This document shows, piece by piece, positions 1 to 10,000 of a stretch of 14,158 nt of DNA. The DNA is taken from assembly GCA_028565635.1 (NCBI GenBank), contig JAOXYB010033929.1, forward strand, positions 1 through 14,158, given 5' to 3'. A model generated the notes under the pieces. It was not told the origin of the DNA. It ran no database searches and saw only the letters and a list, made by a program, of their open reading frames with translations. Numbering within the stretch: position 1 is the first letter of the stretch; every line of letters starts with the position of its first letter. Made by a program: the position numbers and the translations under genes. The stretch comes from Phoronis ovalis (Eukaryota; Phoronida; Phoronidae).

Positions 1-33
1 GCTAACTTCACGTTTTCATCTGCTAAAGTTAAT

Positions 34-137
34 TTCATCTGCAGATGATTTCTAGCAGATGATTTCATCTGCAGATGAATTCTAGCAGATGATTTCTGGC
101 AGATGATTTCATCTGCAGATGTTTTGTAGCAGACATC
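34..137. repeat. Palindromic minisatellite, 16+14-base alternating units
   Basis: GCAGATGATTTCATCT units of 16 bases alternate with GCAGATGATTTCTA-type units of 14 bases. Together they form an approximately 30-base higher-order unit present about three times with few mismatches. Each junction makes the perfect 12-base palindrome CATCTGCAGATG, and GCAGATGATTTCATCTGC is itself an inverted repeat with two central bases. Single strands could therefore form a row of short hairpins. Confidence 0.85.
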
Positions 138-280
138 TGGCACTTATCTATATCTACAATCGAATAGTATTAAATGATACTGGGCAGAAATGTTCAAATG
201 CACATTTATTTGTCTTATTTGCGTAGGTAACATGTTTTCATTGTAAAAAATTAAACTACAGAATTGAATTAAGATTAAAT

Positions 281-694
281 TAGCCATAGTCAATTGTTGC
301 TATATTCCTTCAATTTAACAACAGCGAAATAATTACGTCATTAAAGTTTTGCCAACCGATATAAGCCTAATATCTCTCTGTGTGATCCATCGTTGCTTAC
401 CACGTCTATTCTTTCATTATGACTCAATTTGAAGAGGTATTGCCGGGGAGCTTGGTTTTTGCTTAGCGGACTATAGATACACTCTTGCAGTACAAAATGT
501 GTGTGATCGAGCCCCTACCCGCTTAGTCCACTGTTATACCTATTATAGTAAGCTGCAATTTGATTGGTGTCAAGACTTTCGAAGGTACTTTATATATAAA
601 TAAAGGGATCATCATTCTTCTACTCTTCGAGATAATGAATTGACTATTGTTAAGCCCAGACGTTAGTTGAGAAGGTGCGGAACACTAACTGATG
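281..694. mobile_element. Inverted-repeat (MITE-like) element, copy A
   Basis: The left segment (281-390, CATAGTCAATTGTTG...) is clearly similar to 11500-11605. The right segment (631-694) is, in reverse complement, closely similar to 11459-11513, sharing the CTTCTCAACTAA and GTCTGGGCTTAA stretches. The two ends of copy A share TAGTCAATT in inverted orientation. These relations suggest a short non-autonomous element with long inverted ends. No transposase reading frame is present and I could not establish target-site duplications. Confidence 0.55.
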
Positions 695-769
695 CATTTA
701 AATAAGGTTGCATTACTTTTAAAGAAGTATATCACACTCAAGCATAAAGTCAGACACCCATCAGCTTAC

Positions 770-1069
770 CTGTTGGAGTACATTGTTGACGTTTACTGTT
801 AGTCTTGAGGACTTCGCCTTCCATCACTCCTAAGAAATCTGGCCAAGCTTTTAGCAGAGCACTTCTCTTAGTTTGTCCACAGAGGAAAGGCTTGTTGTAC
901 AAATTAAGGCCTTGGATTCTACCATCAAAGGTGTTGAGGTTGAAATATTCGCCGCTACTCGTGATGCGCTGACCAATTACAAAGTATCCCCCAGACATCA
1001 GTGATTTTGTAGAAGAAAATGATTCACCCTTATTTGCTTGTGTTCGGTCTTTGTGAATTTGCCACTGAC
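770..1069 (-). CDS. SVEP1: Exon 21: pentraxin-like domain, C-terminal part, and post-pentraxin segment
   Basis: This 300-base exon is phase 1-1, with acceptor TTCTTTAATAG and donor CAACAG|GTAAGC. It encodes [52 protein letters not shown], then [13 protein letters not shown] and a final QQCTPTG. The GGYFVIGQ and F-x-G-x-I-x-x-L-N-L-Y motifs are pentraxin. The AWPDFL segment right after the domain is also what I recall from SVEP1. Calcium ligands expected after the GQ motif are absent. The gene continues to the left of the window, where further sushi domains are expected. Confidence 0.92.
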
Positions 1070-4000
1070 CTATTAAAGAAGAAAGAAATTTGCGCATGAA
1101 CTATTTCGGTAACGGATCATTGACTGGTGAAACGTTACAGAGTTGCAAAAATGTGCTTCTTCTCCAACGTTTCAAATATTCACACTTTATGTGAATCTGT
1201 TATAGAATTTCAATAGAATGGTTTTAATATTCGGTGTATAGGTTCCCAAACTCAAGTCGTATTTATGTCAATCAATGATATGTTTATTGTGTCTAGGATT
1301 CAACGAATACACGTTTCTGAAATTAAATGAAACTATTAAACATAAGTAATCAAATAAATATAATATCTAATTAATTAAAGTACATGTATCATATCATATA
1401 AATGAACATTAAACTCTCGCACTGGACTGTTGTTTCGATATACATGATATGTATCTTAAATAACACACCTTTTCGAGCCCCTTGTATTTCAGTTAATACT
1501 TTCTGAGCACCCTGTATTTTCAGCTTATGCACTTTTAGAACAAACCTATATTATCAGCTTACGCACTTTTGGGGCACCCTGTACTATTGCAATGCTACTA
1601 CTTCATATTCATATGGGTTATTAAACATTTATAATTCTTGTTAATAAATTACATTGCTAGCTGTATGAACCGACAGCTTATAAATATGCATAAAATTTAC
1701 AATATATCACTAACAAATATACAAAATATAACATTAATCTTGTCTAATTGGCACATTGGAAAACGCGAATCAAGAGTACAAGACTCAAGAGCACGGGCTC
1801 AAGAGTCACGTAAGCATATCATGTTTTAGGCAAATACTTACAGATATATTATAGTTATCTCGTCTTAAGAACAGCCTACAACTGTGTACATCATCTTTAT
1901 GTGGTCTCGTCAATCATGTTTAGGCTACTATCTATCATAAGTACAAATTTGCTTTGCAATCAAAAAATTATACGCTGCCGCCATCAACGCTCATAACACA
2001 GTATCCGGGCACACAGCACACTCTACCGTTAAACTGAAGTATCATACAATTAAAGGAGTTAAAATAGCGAAGTACCTAGAATCTCAGACTCTATCTACAC
2101 TCGGTACTTAATTAATATTCAAGATAATTGCACAAGTTTAGTGTGCTATTATGTAAAACCTAACTCCTCGGCATACCTCTGTTCTTTGACCACGTGAAAC
2201 ACACGTGGTGCCATTTTCCATCAGCAACGTTGACACCAGTGGAAATCTCATTTTCATTCAAGATCACTTTGAAATCTTTGTGGTTGGTCATCAGGAAAGC
2301 GTTAGGGTTGCTTGGATTACCATAGGATATAGGTGTACCTGAACAAATAGTTATGAATTAGTAAAGAAAACATTGTTTGAGAATTGTCAGTTAATGACAA
2401 TTGCATCACGGTGCTATTTTGTTTAGCTGTCTACAATGCTACGTAACAGATTTGTGTCCAAACCCAGTCATCGTCAAGACAATAAAAAGGTGTAAAAACC
2501 TTGGCTCTCTTGAGTGTGAACTTCCCGTGGATCGGAGCCGGTGTTATCTCCTAAGGGAATGCAAAAGAACGATTGACCGTGGACGAACGGCACAATGCCC
2601 TGCCCCCCCCCCCATACTGACAACACATTATACTATTATACTAGGCTAATTAGTTTATGAGACCTAAAAACAACAATTACAGCCATCACTGAAAACAATT
2701 ATAGCTCCTTAGTTAATATAGAATAATTCTGCCGAGTAGAGCAGGTATTATAGTGGCTTGTAAGACTTTATTATTACTTATTATATGCTGTTTTTTTACC
2801 TTCCCTTGCCACAAGCACAGCACATAATAATATAAGGCATGCACCACTGCGGGTCACATAATCAACACGTTTAAAGGGAATAAATGTGAAATTTCATTAG
2901 ATTTCTTGTAACAAATATATTTTTAGCATGGAATTACAAAACCTACCCAAGTTAGAATCTCTCAATGTATCATCGGTTTGAAGATTCATTTCAATGGTGA
3001 AGCCAGTTAAAGCAGGTATGGCTGGTCGTGGAGACAGTTCATAAAAGTCATTTTCCGTGGCCATTGTGTAGTCCAGATGGAAACAATCGCTAACTTCTAC
3101 ATTAAACAAAAAAAAAACAGCTGTAAGTTTGAGTATGTTTTGTTGCTCTCATTCAGAATCAACCTAGTCAAGGTATATGAAAATGTAAAAATTATAGGAT
3201 AACAATTTAATTTGTTTTTTTTCAACTTAAAGCTATTTTGTTCTACGTAAATGTATGCCTACTTGTCTCGCATTGTTTCCCTGTGTAGTATGGTGGACAT
3301 GCACAGTAATAATCCGCAATAGCATCCAAACATGTGCCACGACGACATGGGCTGCTTGCGCACTCCTTTTTATTTCTTTCACAGTATCTGAAAGATATAA
3401 ATTCGCATTTTAAGCATCTTATTTTGCTGGGTATGTATATACAATATATAAAAGATTTCACTTGGTACATATTAGTTATTTTGTCCATCGCTTAATGTCA
3501 AATTTTATTAAGGGATAAGGGGCACGTGATGAAACGTTCACTTACTTGCCATTAAATCCATTAACACAGCGACACATGTACGATTGAAGACTATCAACAC
3601 AGGTGGCGTTATTCCTGCAATTATTCTGAATACAATCGTCAATGTTTTGATTACAAGTTTGTCCTATAAAGAGAAGGCATAAAAGAATGTAGAAAAGTCC
3701 CTGAGAAAAGTAGAGCCTATATCACGTGTGCCATATTTTGTGGCAATATACACCCTACCGTGGAAGTTGCCATGCATTGTTTCATTCCTAGAGTACATAA
3801 ACCATATCGCACTGTTCTGGACTTTATCACGTACAGTGAGTGAAGTAAAAAAGCTAACCTGTAAAACCAGCAACGCAGTTACATTTATACCCATTCACCA
3901 AATCTTGACATACTCCGCCATTTTCGCAAGGTCCATTTATACAGTCGTTAATGTTGATTTCGCATCTAAAAATGAAAGAAAAATGGCAATGTTTAATATT

Positions 4001-7000
4001 ATATTGTCTATTAACACATAAACAATTATGTCAATATTAATAAAATATATTAATTAGTAAACTAATAATCTGGCTGTCACTTTTCTACTTGAAACTCGGC
4101 ACTAGTTTAACATGACTTTACAACATTAACTATTTGATTAACGAAACTGAGGTCTTTATAGCAAATATACTCAGCACAAATTAGTAACAAGAGCAATATA
4201 ATATAGAGTTTTGTTGTAAGATAATCTATTTTCGCTTTACCTTTTCCCAGTAAATCCAACTGGACATTCACACAAGTAGCCATTAATGATGTCAATGCAA
4301 TTACCGCTGTTCATACAAGGGTTACTAACGCATTCATTGACGTTAAACTCGCAGTTGCCGCCGGTAAATCCTGGAGCACACTTACATGAGTATCTGAAAA
4401 TTATGTAATATTACTGAAATACACTGTAGCATAATAATGTCCACAAAGTGGCTCATCGTGCAACTATTCAATTCACATCCTATTTCTCGTGTTTCAACAG
4501 GAAAGTTAGCAAGGAAACGATATAACGACATAAATATTTGTGACCGGTGGCGCCATAAAAAGTATGCAAATAGGTTACTGAGAAAATGACAAATATTAAA
4601 TATCGTATGGTACAGTGATTATCAATTCTTTTTAAAATTTGCTTTAAATGATTACCTGTTCACCAAGTCAACACACGTTGCACCATTCTGGCACATGTTT
4701 GGATCACAGTCGTTTATATTAATTTCGCAGTTAACACCAGTGAAACCAGGAGAGCAAACACATTGGTATTCATCAATCTCGTCATAACAAGTTCCTTGAT
4801 GTTGACATGGATTGGACAAGCATTCATTCTTAACTAAAAGCAAAAACAGGAAAGGTTTGTGCCTGAAAATTTTGTTCAGTCTGTATTCACTTTCATCATT
4901 AAGATATTAGCTCATATTTATTTTCAGTAGCAACAATGCTTTATTAAATATCTTGATCCCCATCAGAAAAAAATATTGCAAAAGATGAAATCCATTGTTT
5001 TCACTTTAGTTTCGAACTTAAACTGTTTATGTCAGGCTTGCATATTATAACGTAGATCCAAGAACAGTGTTTAAGAGAATAGCATTTGAAATATACTTAC
5101 TAGTACTATTTTTAGTGTAATGGGATGTATTTAAAATGGGAATGCAATAATATAATGAGATGTGTATTACAACACCGCTAGTTAAGTTTCTTAAAATTGC
5201 AGATCGACCATGCTTTATTTTATTACAATTAAATATACATCACATACTTTTACAATCATTTTTTGATTTGCTTCCCGGATTGCTGACTTTTCCAGAATCA
5301 CATTTATTGCATGAAGTACGCCCAAAGGAAGCCTGATAGGTGTTCTTTGGACAAAGCTGACAGTCTTGGATTCCACTTTCAGAGAATGTTCCAGCAAGAC
5401 AGAGAGCTAAATAAGACAATACAATTACAAACATTCCATGAATTCAAAGCGCCATTGCCGTGTGATCATATATACGCTTACTACACTTGAATTGAATTGA
5501 TAAATGCGAGGTTAGTGACGAAAGCTAAGGAGCTAGGATAATTAAAAAAATTCTTAAAGTATTATAGCACAGACGAAAGTAATTCAATTGATTGTATATT
5601 TTAAACTGAAACAATACCGTGTACAGCATATTTACCTTGACACTGCCCTCTTGTGGCAGTTCCTGTTGCTGGTGTAAATGTCTCCCTGGGACATTTCACG
5701 CAATCTCCTTTGCCCTCCTGGTATTTGTACGAGTTCTTTGGACACGCCTTGCATGTGCTTGGAACAGTGAGTCCATTATCTGAATAGTAGCCAGGCTTGC
5801 ATAAATCTGAAAGGAAATATGTAGCATATGCTGAAGGTTTAATTAAACTAAATGGCAGTAAAAAAATAGTAAATGATTTCGGTCTAGTTTTGTTTTGTTT
5901 CGATTTCTACTACTATCATAAATTGACGTTTTGGATCAATTTGATTTCCACTATTAATTAAAGATACTAAAATTGTATTTGGAAGCCACGGCATTAAATT
6001 AATACTTTAAAAAAAATAACGCTTTCCAGTAAAATTCTCACCGACACAGTCTGACAGTTTATATGTCCCGTCAAATTGTGTTGAATTTCCAACTGGGCAC
6101 TTGTTACATTGCATTTGCCCGTTCTTCACAGTATATTCTCCAACTGGACATTTAACACAGCTTCTCGTTTCTCTTTTGTAAAATGATCCAGCAGCACAAG
6201 CAACTAGACAATAAGATTAATCTCGATTAACAAGAACCAAACGTTATGAAATAAAATTGATGTTTAAAATGATTGTACCCATCTTAGTCGTATACCACTT
6301 TTATTGCAAACAATCCCAGAAGAGTTTAACTCTAATAAACTTTACACTGAATGAAAGCCTGTATACGGATGCACTTGCTTTACAAGCATCCTTTTGTGTG
6401 GTCTTTCTTGTCGTGTAAATTTAATTTCTTAAATACTGAGCATCACAGCGTGGAATGTTCACTTACAACATTTGCCCTCCTTTGATTCTTCTCCTTCAAC
6501 ACAAACGACACCTTTGCTTACAGCAGTTCTTACTCCACTAATCTGTAAACTGAACTTCTTCGCTGCTTCTAGCAAGGCGTAATTTAAAGCCACCATAAGT
6601 TGATCTTGATCTACTGTATCAGCTCCATCAATAATGTTTACCGTGACTCCCAACTCTGTAGCGGCAGTTCGCTTCCTTCTACCGCCTTGAATGAGTCCTG
6701 TTGCGTTGACTTCACCACAGGTAAGATCAAAACTGTCTGCTGTTACATTCACACCACTTGCCTGTCCAAAATAGGAAGTAGTAAATATGTTTGCTGCATT
6801 CTCTTTAAGCTGTTGCTGTGTGGCTTCGTCCGGACAATAACCAATGACATAGTTTAGGTCACCAAGGATTCTTATACTTGCTGTACGAACGGCTGCAATG
6901 GCATCAATATTGACATTTAAACTAGCAAGCCTAACACCAGAAAATGTGTAGAGGCATGAACAAATTTAAGAGTTACGTGTTCTGAAATATAGTGAGCAGT

Positions 7001-10000
7001 AGATACAAAGTAGTATTGTTTTCTGGTGTCTACACTTTAGTCTGTATACAGAGGCTTTATATGAACAGCATATAAAATGCTTACTTGTGCAATCGGGTAC
7101 ATATTCGTCTGGACGCCACTGTCCTTTTCCTCCACAGAAGTAATAATCAGGCATTTTAAAACCAGGTTTCACTGTAAATTCTAAGGGCAAAGTTGTGTTT
7201 GGACTAACGCAACTGAAGGAACAAAATGTACCAAACCATGTGTTGTCACAAGTTTTTGCTCCGTTTGCTGGTGTACGTAAAACCGGGCAAGGAAATGCTG
7301 CAATAATATAAAATCAGATCATTTAATTTCACATGTCGGTGTCATATAATGAATAGTCCAAAACAAAAGACACTAAAGTTAACATTTGTTGCTTATTTTC
7401 TTATTTGCTTATTTTACACTAAACACGACATGATGAAATAAAAACAGTGAAAATGACATAAAAGATGTAGTCATATTTCTATACCAGCCAATTTTAATAA
7501 ATTAATCTAGGATGTATTAAATTCTTAGAGTTGATAGATTACATTTTATTTGGCCTGCTTACATTAGTCACTTTACAATATAATATGTACCTCATTATGT
7601 ACTGACAGTTAACCATTGTTCGATCACTTCTGGTATAAACGGTGGGTTCTAACAAACGGTGCAAATCATCGAGAACTATTAAATAACTCAAAGACATCAG
7701 GCAGAAAGTGGTTTTCAGAACCGACCACAGCATAAAGGGCAGTATGAGCACTTGCCAAAGCCTGATATGTGAACTAATATTTTATAAGGCCCCATGCAAA
7801 AAAAAGAAAAACAGATGCCACAGGTGAAATGCACAGTGTGTTCAGAACAGAAAGAGTAGTAGCTGAATATATGTGACGACAACTGTTAGATGGAAAACTT
7901 TTTTTGAAATTCCCGGACCCGCTTTTAAAAATGAAAAGGATTTTCTAGGAAGTTGTAAAGCCTTATTAATAAATGTGTAAAAAATGATCTAATGATCACG
8001 GAGGAAATCCAAGGAAAAATTACAACAGAAGATTGTAAAAGTAAAACAAATACAAAAAGAAAAAATATAAACTTACGTTGAACAATTACGTTAAATGTAC
8101 AGACTTCTGAGTTTCCTGCTGCATCTGTAGCTGTGTACTGTATAGAGTGGGTGCCATATGTAAAGTAAGTCCCTGGTACTCGTGTATGATGTGTTTTAAC
8201 AACTGCGACGTTATCAGAGAAACTTGGTTCTGGCCATGTTACCTGAATCACTTGAGATGAACTTAGTTTTTCAATAGTGGAAGAGCAGTTATCAACTCGC
8301 GGTTTCTCACGGTCTACCGAAACAAAAATAAAATTGTTAGACTCATTGAAAGTGATATAGTAAACACCTTGGATGTTTTATATTGTGCAAGAACTGAAAC
8401 TATATAAACAAATTTGCTTCTATATCTTCTGGTTATACGTGGATCCTTGTTAAGGATTTAATTCACCGTAGCTCAAAGTTCACTCAGTTTCTTTATTTTA
8501 AATTCAATATCATAAAACGATGTGTACTCTAACTTCAAGTGCAACATTTGTACAAAGAGAAAAATAATGAAATATTTTATCGTAAGCCATGGGCAATAGG
8601 TCTAGCATATATAAAGAAAGTAAATAATGGTTATATTTCAAAAGCAGATAAAAAAATTCTAAAGGAAATAGCTCTAGTTTCTAAAAGGTATGTCATGCGC
8701 TACAGTTTCCGTGATATACTTTAACGTTTTGCGGTAAACGGATGCCTTATCACGTGAAATATTATAAAACGGAAATGATATCACTAGACAATATCAAGCA
8801 ACGGTAATATGTCTAGCATATAAAGAATTATAGTTTATTTAGTTTTTACTTCCTTCTTATTTAGTCTTCTACTCGCATGTAATTCCGCATGTAACGTCAC
8901 GAAACAGAAACGTATTTCCCGCTTTAATAAACTTCTGGAAAAACGCAGGGCAACGTATTGTGCTTTCCGCTTTATAATACAGTCTAGTGATAAAATAAGT
9001 TCTTTTGATCACTTTTTGCGTTTAATATTTCACGTGATATTGAATAAGTTTACTGCAAAACGTATATAAAAAGTATAGCGCGGATACTGCAGCATATGAG
9101 GTCCCATTCAGAAACTAGTGCTACTTTCTGTAGACTTTTTTTATCGACTAATAATTGAAATATAACATGTTTTACTTCTTAATATATGCAGACCTATTGC
9201 TGATGTATAACATGGGAAACAGAGGTTTATTAAAGCAGAAAGTATTTCGTGACGTTACCACAACTTCGCAGGAAAGGCTATTTACAGTAGAAGACTAAAT
9301 AAGAAGGAGGTAAAAAATAAACAAAACTACAATTATTTCTATGCTACACGTATTGCCCTTGCGTAAGCAGGCTTAAAACACCTCTGCACGGAGAAACAAG
9401 TGACATTAGTAGCTGAATTGGATTTGAAACATTTCATCATAAGACTGATAAGAAAGAAACTTTATTTTAAATATCACAATATTAGGTCTCTAACCGTCTA
9501 CTCTGACTCTAAAGTCACATTCCGCAATGTTCCCACTGCCATCAGTGAAGGTGTACTTGACAGTTGTTTCGCCAGTACGGAATTTATGCCTAGAAATAAA
9601 AGAATGTATACTTTAACTTTGAACAACTTTAAGTTGTTAAAATCCGTCGACGTTTGTATGTACATCCGGAATATGCAGCATGCTTTACTTGTTTATGGTA
9701 CTTAAAACTATGGTGTGGTAGATGGGGCTGTAGTTCCAGGTATAGTAGGTACAGTACGAGTGAACGCGATTTGGCATGTAGCCTCCGCATGAACTCCATG
9801 AAGTTTGTTTCAGTTGCAAATCCATGTTATAGAGCTGCATGTCGTACATGTTATATATGCATATGTCAAATAATAAAAGTAATCCATTTTATATATGGTA
9901 TTATGTCCGATTTTATCTGCATGAAATTTGTGTTCTTTTGTGCCTGAAATTAGTATTTTAAAAAAACTTACAAGGAAGGATCAATTTCTTCATCATCAAT

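Larger units (their letters stand above)
1..769 (-). other. Partial intron downstream of exon 21, rich in repeats
   Basis: This is non-coding sequence between exon 21 and the next exon, which lies outside the window. It holds the palindromic minisatellite (34-137) and an inverted-repeat element (281-694), listed separately. No exon with sushi-type Cys spacing was seen on the minus strand. Confidence 0.7.

Noticed and set aside
1638-1829. Plus-strand 63-codon frame
   Set aside because: Intronic, AT-rich and partly composed of a simple CTCAAGAG repeat.
2401-2649. Plus-strand 82-codon Cys-rich frame
   Set aside because: It crosses the GC-rich patch and C run, has no recognisable spacing of cysteines, and lies in an intron of the opposite-strand gene.
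3728-4021. Plus-strand 97-codon frame
   Set aside because: It overlaps EGF exon 3859-3965 antisense and has no domain character. It is a shadow frame.
6600-6857. Plus-strand 85-codon frame
   Set aside because: It is antisense to the linker exon, without conserved motifs or splice support.
8539-8724. Plus-strand 61-codon Lys-rich frame
   Set aside because: It falls inside repeat segment B. The inverted copy B' has indels that destroy the frame, so coding constraint is not supported.
9400-9947. Two plus-strand frames of about 100 codons
   Set aside because: They cover HYR exon 9495-9589 in antisense and AT-rich intron, with no homology features.
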